Source: Colletes latitarsis (lineage: Eukaryota > Arthropoda > Insecta > Hymenoptera > Colletidae). Taken from it: a stretch of 64,000 nucleotides of DNA. Position numbers and translations under genes: made by a program. The notes beneath the pieces are model-generated. The model was not told the origin of the DNA, searched no databases, and saw only the letters and a list, made by a program, of their open reading frames with translations. The DNA lies in contig NC_135136.1 of the NCBI RefSeq assembly GCF_051014445.1, positions 16,882,001 through 16,946,000 of the forward strand, given 5' to 3'. Within the stretch, counting starts at the first letter, position 1; each line of letters opens with the position of its first letter. Below, piece by piece: positions 50,824 to 64,000 of this stretch.

Positions 50824-52090
50824 ATGCGTTATCCTCTAAAATATTTATCAAGACCAGGTTTAATTGATTGGTTCAGTGTGGTCCCACATTACTACGTGAT
50901 CCAAACCAGAAGAAACCCAGGATCCGTTCAACAAGTATGTGAAGAATTCGAAAGTATGAGTCTGATGTGTGAAAATCTCAGGGCTAACCTAGACCTAACA
51001 TGCGTTATCCTCTAAAATATTGATCCAAACCAGGTTTAGTGGTCTGTTTCACTGTGGTACCACTTTACTACGTGATCCAAAGCAGAAAAAACCCTCGATA
51101 AGGTCAACAGGTATGTTAGAACTGCGAAAGTATGACCCTGATGAGGGCACATCCGAGGCCTAACCCAGACCTGACATGCGTTGTCCTCCAAAATATTGAT
51201 GGAAACCAGGTTTAATTGACTGTTTCAGTGTTGTACTTCATTACTACGTGATGCAATCCCGAAAAAACCCAGGATCAGTTCAACACGTATGTGAAGAACG
51301 CGAAAGTATGAGCCTGATGAGGGCGAATCCCAGACCTATCCCAGACCTAACTTGCGTTATCCTCTAAAATATTGATCGAATCCAGGATTAATTGACTGTT
51401 TCAGTGTGGTACCACATTACTACGTGATCCAATCCAGAAATAGCCCAGGATCTGTTCAACAAGTATGTGAAAAACGCGAAAGTATGAGCCTGATGAGGGC
51501 AAATCCCACACCTATGCCAGACATAACTTGCGTTATCCACTAAAATATTGATCGAAACCTGGTTTAATCGACTGTTTCAGTGTGGTACCACATTACTATG
51601 TGATCCAAACCAGAAAATAGCCCAGGATCTGTTCAACGAGTATGTGAAGTGTGCGAGAGTTTGAGTCTGATGAGGGCAAATCCCAGACCAATCCCAGACC
51701 TATCTTGCGTTATCCTCTAAAATATTGATCGAAACCAGGTTTAATCGACTGTTTCAGTGTGGTACCACATTACTACGTGATCCAATCCAGAAATAGCCCA
51801 GGATCTAGCCATGAAATATGAGAAATATGCGAAAGTATGAGCCTGATGAGGGCAAATCCTAGACCTAACCCAGACCTAACATGTGTTATCCTCTAAAATA
51901 TTTATCAAGACCAGGTTTAATTGATTGGTTCAGTGTGGTCCCACATTACTACGTGATCCAAACCAGAAGAAACCCAGGATCCGTTCAACAAGTATGTGAA
52001 GAATTCGAAAGTATGAGTCTGATATTTGAAAATCTCAGGGCTAACCTAGACCTAACATGCGTTATCCTCTAAAATATTGATCCAAACCAG
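50824..52090. repeat. six-monomer copy (1057 bp offset)
   Basis: The monomer at 50824, with the unusual GATTGGTTCAGTGTGG and CCAGAAGAAACCCAGG variants, recurs at 51881, 1057 bp or six monomers away. Both are followed by TCTCAGGGCTAACC and then by a GTTTAGTGGTCTGTTTCACTG monomer. The intervening four monomers resemble those at 59.2-59.7 kb. Confidence 0.7.
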
Positions 52091-53459
52091 GTTTAGTGGT
52101 CTGTTTCACTGTGGTACCACATTACTACGTGATCCAATCCAGAAATAGCCGAGGATCTAGCCATGAAGTATGAGAAATATGCGAAAGTATGAGCCTGACG
52201 AGGGCAAATCCTAGACCTAACCCAGACCAAGCATGCGTTATCCTCTAAAATATTTATCAAGACCAGGTTTAATTGACTGTTTCAGTGTTGTACCTCATTA
52301 CTTCGTGATCCAAACCAGAAAAAACCCAGGATCTGTTCAACAAGTATGCGAAAAACGCGAAACTGTGAGCCTGATGAGGGTAAATCTTAGACCTAACACA
52401 GACCTAAGATGCGATATCCTCTAAAATATTTATCCAGACCAGGTTTCATTGAATGTTTCAGTGTGGTACCACATTACTACGTGATCCAATCCAGAAGTAG
52501 CCCAGGATCTAGCCATGAAGTATGAGAAATTTGCGAAAGAATGAGCCTCATGAGGGCAAATCCTAGACCTTTCCAAGACCTAACATGCGTTATCCTCTAA
52601 AATATTGATCCAAACCAGGTTTAGTGGACTGTTTCAGTGTGGTACCACTTTACTACGTGATCCAAAGCAGAAAAAACCCTCGATCAGGTCAACATGTATG
52701 TTAGAACTGCGAAAGTATGACCCTGATGAGGGTAAATCCCAGGCCTAACCGAGACCTAGCATGCGTTGCCCTCTAAAATATTGATGGAAACCAGGTTTAA
52801 TTGACTGTTTCAGTGTTGTACTTCATTACAACGTGATGCAATCCAGAAAAAGCCCAGGATCTAGCCATCAAGTATGAGAAATATGCGAAAGAATGAGCCT
52901 GATGAGAGCAAATCCCAGACCTAACCCAGGCCTAACATGAATTATTCTCTAAAATATTGATCGAAACCAGGTTTAATTGACTGTTTCAGCGTGGTACCAC
53001 ATTACTACGTGATACAATCCAGAAACAGTCCAGGATCTAGCCATGAAGTATGAGAAATATGCGAAAGAATGAGCCTGATGAGGGCAAATCCCAGACCTAT
53101 CCAGACCTAACATGCGTTATCCCCTAAAATATTGATCGACACCAGGTTTAATCGACTGTTTCAGTGTGGTACCACATTACTATGTGATCCAAACCAGAAA
53201 ATAAGCCAGGATCTGTTCAACGAGTATGTGAAGTGTGCGAAAGTGTGAGTCTGATGAGGGCAAATCCCAGACCTATCCCAGACCTAACTTGCGTTATCCT
53301 CTAAAATAATGATCGAAACCAGGTTTAATTGAATGTTTCAGTGTGGCACCACATTACTACGTGACCCAAACCAGAAAAAACCCAGGATCTGTTCAACAAG
53401 TATGTGAAAAACGCGAAAGTATGAGCATGATGAGGGCAAATCCTAGACCTAACCTAGAC

Positions 53460-56400
53460 CTAACATGCGTTATCCTCTAAAATATTGATCGAAACCAGGC
53501 TCAATTGAATGTTTCAGTGTGGCACCACATTACTACGTGACCCAAACCAGAAAAAACCCAGGATCTGTTCAACAAGTATGTGAAAAACGCGAAAGTATGA
53601 GCATGATGAAGGCAAATCCTAGACCTAACCTAGACCTAACATGCGTTATCCTCTAAAATATTGATCGAAACCAGGCTTAATTGACTGTTTCAGTGTGGTA
53701 CCACATTACTACGTGACCCAATCCAGAAATAGCCCGGGATCTAGCCATGAAGTATGAGAAATATGCGAAAGTATGAGCCTGACGAGGGCAAATCCTAGAC
53801 CTAACCCAGACCTAACATGCGTTATCCTCTAAAATATTTATCAAGACCAGGTTTAATTGATTGTTTCAGTGTGGTCCCACATTTCTACGTGATCCAAACC
53901 AGAAAAAACCCAGGATCCGTTCAACAAGTATGTGAAGAATGCGAAAGTATGAGTCTGATGAGTGAAAATCCCAGGCCAAACCTAGACCTAAGATGCGTTA
54001 TTCTCTAAAATATTTATCCAGACCAGGTTTCATTGAATGTTTCAGTGTGGTACCACATTACTACGTGATCCAATCCAGAAATAGCCCAGGATCTAGCCAT
54101 GAAGTATGAGAAATATGCGAAAGAAAGAGCCTGATGAGGGCAAATCCCAGACCTATCCCAGATCTAACTTGCGTTATCCTCTAAAATATTGATCGAAACC
54201 AGGTTTAATCGACTGTTTCAGTGTGGTACCACATTACTATGTGATCCAAACCAGAAAATAACTCAGGATCTGTTCAACGAGTATGTGAAGTGTACGAAAG
54301 TATGAGTCTGATGAGGGCAAATCCCAGACCTATCCCAGACCTAACTTGTATTATCCTCTAAAATATTGATCGAAACCAGGTTTAGTGGGCTGTTCCAGTG
54401 TGGTACCACATTACTACGTGTTCCAAACCAGAAAAAACCCAGGATCAGTTCAACAAGTATGTGAAAAACGCGAAGGTATGAGCCTGATGAGGGCGACTCC
54501 CAGACCTATCCCAGACCTAACTTGCGTTATCCTCTAAAATATTGATCGAAACAAGGTTTAATTGACTGTTTCAGCGTGGTACCACATTACTACGTGATCC
54601 AAACCAGAAAAAACCCAGGATCAGTTCAACAAGTATGTGAAAAACGCGAAAGTATGAGCCTGATGAGGGCGAATCCCAGACCTACCCCAGACCTTACTTG
54701 CGTTATCCTCTAAAATATTGATCGAAACAAGGTTTAGTTGACTGTTTCAGTGTGGTACCACACTACTACGTGATGCAATCCAGAAATAGCCCAGGACCTA
54801 GCCATGAAGTATGAGAAATATGGGAAAGAATGAGCCTGATGAGGGCAAATCCCAGACCTATCCCAGACATAACTTGCGTTATCCCCTAAAATATTGATCG
54901 ACACCAGGTTTGATCGACTGTTTCAGTGTGGTACCACATTACTATGTGATCCAAACCAGAAAATAAGCCAGGATCTGTTCAACGAGTATGTGAAGTGTGC
55001 GAAAGTGTGAGTCTGATGAGGGCAAATCCCAGACCTATCCCAGACCTAACTTGCGTTATCCTCTAAAATAATGATCGAAACCAGGTTTAATTGACTGTTT
55101 CAGTGTGGTACCACATAACTACGTGATCCAATCCAGAAATAGCTCAGGATCTAGCCATGAAGTATGAGAAATATGCGAAAGTATAAGCCTGATGAGGGCA
55201 AATCCTAGACCTAACCCAGACCTAACATGCGTTATCCTCTAAAATATTGATCGAAACCAGGTTTAATTGAATGTTTCAGTGTGGCACCACATTACTACGT
55301 GACCCAAACCAGAAAAAACCCAGGATCTGTTCAACAAGTATGTGAAAAACGCGAAAGTATGAGCATGATGAGGGCATATCCTAGACCTAACCTAGACCTA
55401 ACATGCGTTATCCTCTAAAATATTGATCGAAACCAGGCTTAATTGACTGTTTCAGTGTGGTACCACATTACTACGTGACCCAATCCAGAAATAGCCCGGG
55501 ATCTAGCCATGAAGTATGAGAAATATGCGAAAGTATGAGCCTGACGAGGGCAAATCCTAGACCTAACCCAGACCTAACATGCGTTATCCTCTAAAATATT
55601 TATCAAGACCAGGTTTAATTGATTGTTTCAGTGTGGTCCCACATTTCTACGTGATCCAAACCAGAAAAAACCCAGGATCAATTCAACAAGTATGTGAAAA
55701 ACGCGAAAGTATGAGCCTGATGAGGGCAAATCAAAGACCTAACCCAGACCTAAGATGCGTTATTCTCTAAAATATTTATCCAGACCAGGTTTCATTGAAT
55801 GTTTCAGTGTGGTACCACATTACTACGTGATCCAATCCAGAAATAGCCCAGAATCTAGCCATGAAGTATGAGAAATATGCGAAAGAATGAGCCTGATGAG
55901 GGCAAATCCCAGACCTATCCCAGATCTAACTTGCGTTATCCTCTAAAATATTGATCGAAACCAGGTTTAATCGACTGTTTCAGTGTGGTACCACATTACT
56001 ATGTGATCCAAACCAGAAAATAACTCAGGATCTGTTCAACGAGTATGTGAAGTGTGCGAAAGTATGAGTCTGATGAGGGCAAATCCCAGACCTATCCCAG
56101 ACCTAACTTGTATTATCCTCTAAAATATTGATCGAAACCAGGTTTAGTGGGCTGTTCCAGTGTGGTACCACATTACTACGTGTTCCAAACCAGAAAAAAC
56201 CCAGGATCAGTTCAACAAGTATGTGAAAAACGCGAAGGTATGAGCCTGATGAGGGCGACTCCCAGACCTATCCCAGACCTAACTTGCGTTATCCTCTAAA
56301 ATATTGATCGAAACAAGGTTTAATTGACTGTTTCAGCGTGGTACCACATTACTACGTGATACAATCCAGAAATAGCCCGGGATCTAGCCACGAAGTATGA

Positions 56401-56980
56401 GAAATATGCGAAAGTATGAGCCTGACGAGGGCAAATCCTAGACCTAACCCAGACCTAACATGCGTTATCCTCTAAAATATTTATCAAGACCAGGTTTAAT
56501 TGATTGTTTCAGTGTGGTACCACATTACTACGTGACCCAATCCAGAAAAAACCCAGGATCCGTTCAACAAGTATGTGAAGAATGCGAATGTATGAGTCTG
56601 ATGAGTGAAAATCCCAGGCCTGACCTAGACCTAACATGCGTTATCCTCAAAAATATTGATCGAAACCTGGTTTAATCGACTGTTTCAGTGTGGTACCACA
56701 CTACTACGTGATGCAATCCAGAAAAAGCCCAGGATCTAGCCATCAAGTATGAGAAATATGCGAATGAATGAGCCTGATGAGGGCAAATCCTAGACCTATC
56801 CCAGACCTAACTTGCGTTATCCTCTAAAATATTGATCGAAACAATGTTTAATTGACTGTTTCAGCGTGGTACCACATTACTACGTGATACAATCCAGAAA
56901 CAGCCCAGGATCTAGCCATGAAGTATGAGAAATATGCGAATGAATGAGCCTGATGAGGGCAAATGCCAGACCTATCCCAG
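53460..56980. repeat. 10-monomer HOR, about 1760 bp, two partly matching copies
   Basis: The monomers at 53817, 54161 and 54477 recur at 55579, 55921 and 56237, offsets of 1760-1762 bp. Shared markers are CAGATCTAACTTGCG, CCAGAAAATAACTCAGG, ACTACGTGTTCCAAACC and GGGCGACTCCCAGACC. After about 54580 and 56340 the copies part. The same marker set appears a third time at 62.96-63.30 kb. Confidence 0.75.
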
Positions 56981-59148
56981 ACCTAACTTGCGTTATCCTC
57001 TAAAATATTGATCGAAACCAGGTTTAATCGACTGTTTCAGTGTTGTACTTCATTACTGCGTGACGCAATCCAGAAAAAACCCAGGATCTGTTCAACACTT
57101 ATGTGAAGAACGCGAAAGTATGAGCCTGATGAGGGCGAATCCCAGAGCTATCCCAGACCTAACTTATATTATCCTCTAAAATATTGATCGAAACCAGGTT
57201 TAGTGGGCTGTTCCAGTGTGGTACCACATTACTACGTGATCCAAACCAGAAAAAACCCAGGATCAGTTCAACAAGTATGTGAAAAACGCGAAAGTATGAG
57301 CCTGATGAGGGCGAATCCCAGACCTATCCCAGACCTAACTTGCGTTATCCTCTAAAATATTGATCGAAACAAGGTTTAGTTGACTGTTTCAGCGTGGTAC
57401 CACATTACTACGTGATACAATCCAGAAACAGCCCAGGATCTAGCCATGAAGTATGATAAATATGCGAAAGTATGAGCCTGATGAGGGCAAATCCTAGACC
57501 TAACCCAGACCTAAGATGCGTTATTCTCTAAAATATTTATCAAGACCAGGTTTAATTGAATGTTTCAGTGTGGTACCACATTACTACGTGAACCAAACCA
57601 GAGAAAACCCAGGATCCGTTCAACAAGTATGTGAAGAATGCGAATGTATGAGTCTGATAAGTGAAAATCCCAGGGCTAACCTAGACCTAACATGCGTTAT
57701 ACTCCAAAATAATGATCCAAACCAGGTTTAATGGACTGTTTCAGTCTGGTACCACACTACTACGTGATGCAATCCAGAAAAAGCCCAGGATCTAGCCATC
57801 AAGTATGAGAAATATGCGAATGAATGAGCCTGATGAGGGCAAATCCTAGACCTAACCCAGACCTAACATGCGTTATCCTCTAAAATATTTATCAAGACCA
57901 GGTTTAATTGATTGTTTCAGTGTGGTACCACATTACTACGTGACCCAATCCAGAAAAAACCCAGGATCCGTTCAACAAGTATGTGAAGAATGCGAATGTA
58001 TGAGTCTGATGAGTGAAAATCCCAGGCCTGACCTAGACCTAACATGCGTTATCCTCAAAAATATTGATCGAAACCTGGTTTAATCGACTGTTTCAGTGTG
58101 GTACCACACTACTACGTGATGCAATCCAGAAAAAGCCCAGGATCTAGCCATCAAGTATGAGAAATATGCGAATGAATGAGCCTGATGAGGGCAAATCCTA
58201 GACCTATCCCAGACCTAACATGCGTTATCCTCTAAAATATTGATCGAAACTATGTTTAATTGACTGTTTCAGCGTGGTACCACATTACTACGTGATACAA
58301 TCCAGAAACAGCCCAGGATCTAGCCATGAAGTATGAGAAATATGCGAATGAATGAGCCTGATGAGGGCAAATGCCAGACCTATCCCAGACCTAACTTGCG
58401 TTATCCTCTAAAATATTGATCGAAACCAGGTTTAATCGACTGTTTCAGTGTTGTACTTCATTACTGCGTGACGCAATCCAGAAAAAACCCAGGATCTGTT
58501 CAACACTTATGTGAAGAACGCGAAAGTATGAGCCTGATGAGGGCGAATCCCAGAGCTATCCCAGACCTAACTTATATTATCCTCTAAAATATTGATCGAA
58601 ACCAGGTTTAGTGGGCTGTTCCAGTGTGGTACCACATTACTACGTGATCCAAACCAGAAAAAACCCAGGATCAGTTCAACAAGTATGTGAAAAACGCGAA
58701 AGTATGAGCCTGATGAGGGCGAATCCCAGACCTATCCCAGACCTAACTTGCGTTATCCTCTAAAATATTGATCGAAACAAGGTTTAGTTGACTGTTTCAG
58801 CGTGGTACCACATTACTACGTGATACAATCCAGAAACAGCCCAGGATCTAGCCATGAAGTATGATAAATATGCGAAAGTATGAGCCTGATGAGGGCAAAT
58901 CCTAGACCTAACCCAGACCTAAGATGCGTTATTCTCTAAAATATTTATCAAGACCAGGTTTAATTGAATGTTTCAGTGTGGTACCACATTACTACGTGAA
59001 CCAAACCAGAGAAAACCCAGGATCCGTTCAACAAGTATGTGAAGAATGCGAATGTATGAGTCTGATGAGTGAAAATCCCAGGGCTAACCTAGACCTAACA
59101 TGCGTTATACTCCAAAATAATGATCCAAACCAGGTTTAATGGACTGTT
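56460..59148. repeat. 8-monomer HOR, 1408 bp, two copies
   Basis: 56460-57740 matches 57868-59148 at an exact 1408-bp offset (8 x 176). The copies share CCCAGGCCTGACCTAGACC, GCGAATGTATGAGTCTGATG and CGTTATACTCCAAAATAATG. They diverge after the last of these monomers: the first continues into GTCTGGTACCACACTACTACG, the second into GTGTGGTACCACTTTACTACG. Confidence 0.82.
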
Positions 59149-62100
59149 TCAGTGTGGTACCACTTTACTACGTGATCCAAAGCAGAAAAACCCTCGATCA
59201 GGTCAACATGTCTGTTAAAACTGCGAAAGTATGACCCTGATGAGGGCAAATCCCAGGCGTAACCCAGACCTGACATGCGTTGTCCTCCAAAATATTGATG
59301 GAAACCAGGTTTAATTGACTGTTTCAGTGTTGTACTTCATTACTACGTGATGCAATCCAGAAAAAACCCAGGATCAGTTCAACACGTATGTGAAGAACGC
59401 GAAAGTATGAGCCTGATGAGGGCGAATCCCAGACCTATCCCAGACCTAACTTGCGCTATCCTCTAAAATATTGATCGAAACCAGGTTTAATTGACTGTTT
59501 CAGTGTGGTACCACATTACTACGTGATCCAATCCAGAAATAGCCCAGGATCTGTTCAACAAGTATGTGAAAAACGCGAAAGTATGAGCCTGATGAGGGCA
59601 AATCCCATACCTATGCCAGACATAACTTGCGTTATCCTCTAAAATATTGATCGAAACCAGGTTTAATTGACTGTTTCAGTGTGGTACCACATTACTACGT
59701 GATCCAATCCAGAAATAGCCGAGGATCTAGCCATGAAGTATGAGAAATATGCGAAAGTATGAGCCTGACGAGGGCAAATCCTAGACCTAACCCAGACCAA
59801 ACATGCGTTATCCTCTAAAATATTTATCAAGACCAGGTTTAATTGATTGTTTCAGTGTGGTCCCACATTACTACGTGATCCAAACCAGAAAAAACCCAGG
59901 ATCCGTTCAATAAGTATGTGAAGAATGCGAAAGTATGAGCCTGATGAGGGCAAATCCCAGACCTATCCCAGACCTAACATGCGTTATCCTCTAAAATATT
60001 TATCAAGACCAGGTTTAATTGATTGTTTCAGTGTGGTCCCACATTACTACGTGATACAAACCAGAAAAAACCCTGGATCCGTTCAACAAGTATGTGAAGA
60101 ATGCGAAAGTATGAGTCTGATGAGGGCAAATCCCAGGCCTAACCCAGACCTAACTTGCGTTGTCCTCTAAGATATGGATGGAAACCAGGTTTTATTGACT
60201 GTTTCTGTGTTGTACTTCATTACTACGTGATGCAATCCAGAAAAAGCCCAGGATCAAGCCATCAAGTATGAGAAATATGCGAAAGTATGAGTCTGATGAG
60301 GGCAAATCCCAGACCTATCCCAGACCTAACTTGTATTATCCTCTAAAATATTGATCGAAACCAGGTTTAGTGGGCTGTTCCAGTGTGGTACCACATTACT
60401 ACGTGTTCCAAACCAGAAAAAACCCAGGATCAGTTCAACAAGTATGTGAAAAACGCGAAGGTATGAGCCTGATGAGGGCGACTCCCAGACCTATCCCAGA
60501 CCTAACTTGCGTTATCCTCTAAAATATTGATCGAAACAAGGTTTAATTGACTGTTTCAGCGTGGTACCACATTACTACGTGATACAATCCAGAAACAGCC
60601 CAGGATCTAGCCATGAAGTATGATAAATATGCGAAAGTATGAGCCTGATGAGGGCAAATCCTAGACCTAACCCAGACCTAAGATGCGTTATTCTCTAAAA
60701 TATTTATCAAGACCAGGTTTAATTGAATGTTTCAGTGTGGTACCACATTACTACGTGAACCAAACCAGAGAAAACCCAGGATCCGTTCAACAAGTATGTG
60801 AAGAATGCGAATGTATGAGTCTGATGAGTGAAAATCCCAGGGCTAACCTAGACCTAACATGCGTTATACTCCAAAATAATGATCCAAACCAGGTTTAATG
60901 GACTGTTTCAGTGTGGTACCACTTTACTACGTGATCCAAAGCAGAAAAACCCTCGATCAGGTCAACATGTCTGTTAAAACTGCGAAAGTATGACCCTGAT
61001 GAGGGCAAATCCCAGGCGTAACCCAGACCTGACATGCGTTGTCCTCCAAAATATTGATGGAAACCAGGTTTAATTGACTGTTTCAGTGTTGTACTTCATT
61101 ACTACGTGATGCAATCCAGAAAAAACCCAGGATCAGTTCAACACGTATGTGAAGAACGCGAAAGTATGAGCCTGATGAGGGCGAATCCCAGACCTATCCC
61201 AGACCTAACTTGCGCTATCCTCTAAAATATTGATCGAAACCAGGTTTAATTGACTGTTTCAGTGTGGTACCACATTACTACGTGATCCAATCCAGAAATA
61301 GCCCAGGATCTGTTCAACAAGTATGTGAAAAACGCGAAAGTATGAGCCTGATGAGGGCAAATCCCATACCTATGCCAGACATAACTTGCGTTATCCTCTA
61401 AAATATTGATCGAAACCAGGTTTAATTGACTGTTTCAGTGTGGTACCACATTACTACGTGATCCAATCCAGAAATAGCCGAGGATCTAGCCATGAAGTAT
61501 GAGAAATATGCGAAAGTATGAGCCTGACGAGGGCAAATCCTAGACCTAACCCAGACCAAACATGCGTTATCCTCTAAAATATTTATCAAGACCAGGTTTA
61601 ATTGATTGTTTCAGTGTGGTCCCACATTACTACGTGATCCAAACCAGAAAAAACCCAGGATCCGTTCAATAAGTATGTGAAGAATGCGAAAGTATGAGCC
61701 TGATGAGGGCAAATCCCAGACCTATCCCAGACCTAACATGCGTTATCCTCTAAAATATTTATCAAGACCAGGTTTAATTGATTGTTTCAGTGTGGTCCCA
61801 CATTACTACGTGATACAAACCAGAAAAAACCCTGGATCCGTTCAACAAGTATGTGAAGAATGCGAAAGTATGAGTCTGATGAGGGCAAATCCCAGGCCTA
61901 ACCCAGACCTAACTTGCGTTGTCCTCTAAGATATGGATGGAAACCAGGTTTTATTGACTGTTTCTGTGTTGCACTTCATTACTACGTGATGCAATCCAGA
62001 AAAAGCCCAGGATCAAGCCATCAAGTATGAGAAATATGCGAAAGTATGAGTCTGATGAGGGCAAATCCCAGACCTATCCCAGACCTAACTTGTATTATCC

Positions 62101-62441
62101 TCTAAAATATTGATCGAAACCAGGTTTAGTGGGCTGTTCCAGTGTGGTACCACATTACTACGTGTTCCAAACCAGAAAAAACCCAGGATCAGTTCAACAA
62201 GTATGTGAAAAACGCGAAGGTATGAGCCTGATGAGGGCGACTCCCAGACCTATCCCAGACCTAACTTGCGTTATCCTCTAAAATATTGATCGAAACAAGG
62301 TTTAATTGACTGTTTCAGCGTGGTACCACATTACTACGTGATACAATCCAGAAACAGCCCAGGATCTAGCCATGAAGTATGATAAATATGCGAAAGTATG
62401 AGCCTGATGAGGGCAAATCCTAGACCTAACCCAGACCTAAG
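58924..62441. repeat. 10-monomer HOR, 1759 bp, two near-identical copies
   Basis: 58924-60682 and 60683-62441 are near-identical at an offset of 1759 bp, ten monomers less one base. Shared markers include AACATGTCTGTTAAAACTGCG, ACTTGCGCTATCCTC, GTTCAATAAGTATGTG and AGATATGGATGGAAACC. Differences I could spot are single bases, for example GTTGTACTTC against GTTGCACTTC near 60.21 and 61.97 kb. A third copy starts at 62442 but departs after about 100 bp into a GGATCAATTCAACAAG monomer. Confidence 0.85.
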
Positions 62442-62617
62442 ATGCGTTATTCTCTAAAATATTTATCAAGACCAGGTTTAATTGAATGTTTCAGTGAGGT
62501 ACCACATTACTACGTGAACCAAACCAGAGAAAACCCAGGATCAATTCAACAAGTATGTGAAAAACGCGAAAGTATGAGCCTGATGAGGGCAAATCAAAGA
62601 CCTAACCCAGACCTAAG

Positions 62618-64000
62618 ATGCGTTATCCTCTAAAATATTTATCAAGACCAGGTTTAATTGATTGTTTCAGTGTGGTCCCACATTTCTACGTGATCCAAAC
62701 CAGAAAAAACCCAGGATCAATTCAACAAGTATGTGAAAAACGCGAAAGTATGAGCCTGATGAGGGCAAATCAAAGACCTAACCCAGACCTAAGATGCGTT
62801 ATTCTCTAAAATATTTATCCAGACCAGGTTTCATTGAATGTTTCAGTGTGGTACCACATTACTACGTGATCCAATCCAGAAATAGCCCAAGATCTAGCCA
62901 TGAAGTATGAGAAATATGCGAAAGAATGAGCCTGATGAGGGCAAATCCCAGACCTATCCCAGATCTAACTTGCGTTATCCTCTAAAATATTGATCGAAAC
63001 CAGGTTTAATCGACTGTTTCAGTGTGGTTCCACATTACTATGTGATCCAAACCAGAAAATAACTCAGGATCTGTTCAACGAGTATGTGAAGTGTGCGAAA
63101 GTATGAGTCTGATGAGGGCAAATCCCAGACCTATCCCAGACCTAACTTGTATTATCCTCTAAAATATTGATCGAAACCAGGTTTAGTGATCTGTTCCAGT
63201 GTGGTACCACATTACTACGTGTTCCAAACCAGAAAAAACCCAGGATCAGTTCAACAAGTATGTGAAAAACGCGAAGGTATGAGCCTGATGAGGGCGACTC
63301 CCAGACCTATCCCAGACCTAACTTGCGTTATCCTCTAAAATATTGATCGAAACAAGGTTTAATTGACTGTTTCAGCGTGGTACCACATTACTACGTGATA
63401 CAATCCAGAAATAGCCCGGGATCTAGCCACGAAGTATGAGAAATATGCGAAAGTATGAGCCTGACGAGGGCAAATCCTAGACCTAACCCAGACCTAACAT
63501 GCGTTATCCTCTAAAATATTTATCAAGACCAGGTTTAATTGATTGTTTCAGTGTGGTACCACATTACTACGTGACCCAATCCAGAAAAAACCCAGGATCC
63601 GTTCAACAAGTATGTGAAGAATGCGAATGTATGAGTCTGATGAGTGAAAATCCCAGGCCTGACCTAGACCTAACATGCGTTATCCTCAAAAATATTGATC
63701 GAAACCTGGTTTAATCGACTGTTTCAGTGTGGTACCACACTACTACGTGATGCAATCCAGAAAAAGCCCAGGATCTAGCCATCAAGTATGAGAAATATGC
63801 GAATGAATGAGCCTGATGAGGGCAAATCCTAGACCTATCCCAGACCTAACTTGCGTTATCCTCTAAAATATTGATCGAAACAAGGTTTAATTGACTGTTT
63901 CAGCGTGGTACCACATTACTACGTGATACAATCCAGAAATAGCCCGGGATCTAGCCACGAAGTATGAGAAATATGCGAAAGTATGAGCCTGACGAGGGCA
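62618..64000. repeat. long-range copy of 55579-56961 (7039 bp, 40 monomers away)
   Basis: 62618 matches 55579, 63499 matches 56460, and the marker TCAAAGACCTAACCC occurs in both, all at an offset of 7039 bp (40 monomers less one base). Shared features include GATCAATTCAACAAG, CAGATCTAACTTGCG, GGGCGACTCCC and GCCCGGGATCTAGCCACG. Small differences exist, for example GTTTAGTGATCTG against GTTTAGTGGGCTG. The array from 55.5 to 62.6 kb may therefore be a single larger unit whose second copy runs off the window. Confidence 0.78.

Larger units (their letters stand above)
26878..64000. repeat. 176-bp satellite array, right block
   Basis: The array resumes in register right after the retrotransposon and runs to the window end with no further interruption that I can see. 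Monomers are much more alike than in the first 10 kb. They are grouped into higher-order repeats of several periods: 23 monomers from 26.9 to about 42.1 kb, then 2-, 6-, 8-, 10- and 11-monomer units. Nearly every monomer keeps GGTACC or GGTCCC inside the palindromic core. No coding sequence or RNA gene is supported anywhere in this block. Confidence 0.96.

Noticed and set aside
3311..63714. Dozens of 63-71 codon + strand open frames beginning MRYPLKYLSRPG
   Set aside because: All lie within the 176-bp satellite, repeat with the monomer and open or close by single base changes; there are no promoters, codon signal or independent conservation. They are repeat by-products, not genes.
1..64000. 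CRISPR array or other phage/bacterial repeat
   Set aside because: The repeat is a continuous 176-bp tandem with no unique spacers, and the array holds a eukaryotic non-LTR retrotransposon.

Overview
The window is almost entirely one tandem satellite DNA with a monomer of about 176 bp (roughly 355 monomers by length). A single young retrotransposon fragment interrupts it near the middle. I find no single-copy host gene, rRNA, tRNA or CRISPR array. This is eukaryotic heterochromatin, most likely a centromeric or pericentromeric array. The fragment is the 3' end of an R1-clade non-LTR retrotransposon, a clade best known from insects and other arthropods. With the TTAGG/CCTAA motif seen at its target, this makes an arthropod, probably an insect, the best guess. 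The species cannot be told from the sequence.

Layout. From 1 to about 10.9 kb the monomers are diverged and no long-period copy is obvious. From about 10.9 to 20.3 kb, monomer subfamilies are shared locally, including a group with an ACGTTGAGTGG variant and a group with a CCCTCGAT(C/T)AGGTCAACATG variant, and the first multi-monomer duplications appear. From about 20.3 to 42.1 kb the array is organised as a higher-order repeat (HOR) of 4047 bp (23 monomers). It has near-identical copies, a partial upstream copy, a 38-bp out-of-register junction near 22.90 kb, and a three-monomer conversion-like patch near 35.7-36.2 kb. From about 42.1 kb to the end, shorter overlapping HORs are seen (2-, 6-, 8-, 10- and 11-monomer periods), plus a 40-monomer (7039 bp) long-range copy.

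The retrotransposon fragment (25706-26877, minus strand) has a 25-nt poly(A) tail (poly(T) on +), target-site duplications of up to 15 bp, and a 5' truncation. It keeps about 210 codons of the ORF2 C-terminus, including a C-X2-C-X8-H-X4-C zinc knuckle, and a 3' UTR of about 0.5 kb. Empty versions of the same target site survive in other copies of the HOR within this window, so the insertion is later than, or was not carried along by, HOR amplification.

The most unusual signal is inside the element. Its GC-rich sequence, coding and UTR alike, is an almost continuous series of long inverted repeats (8-17 bp arms, most of them perfect). Where a stem is imperfect, the mismatch is usually one that becomes a G-U wobble only in the element's own sense RNA (four of five cases checked). 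Many short satellite open frames exist on the + strand, but they come from one recurring base change inside the monomer and are not called as genes.
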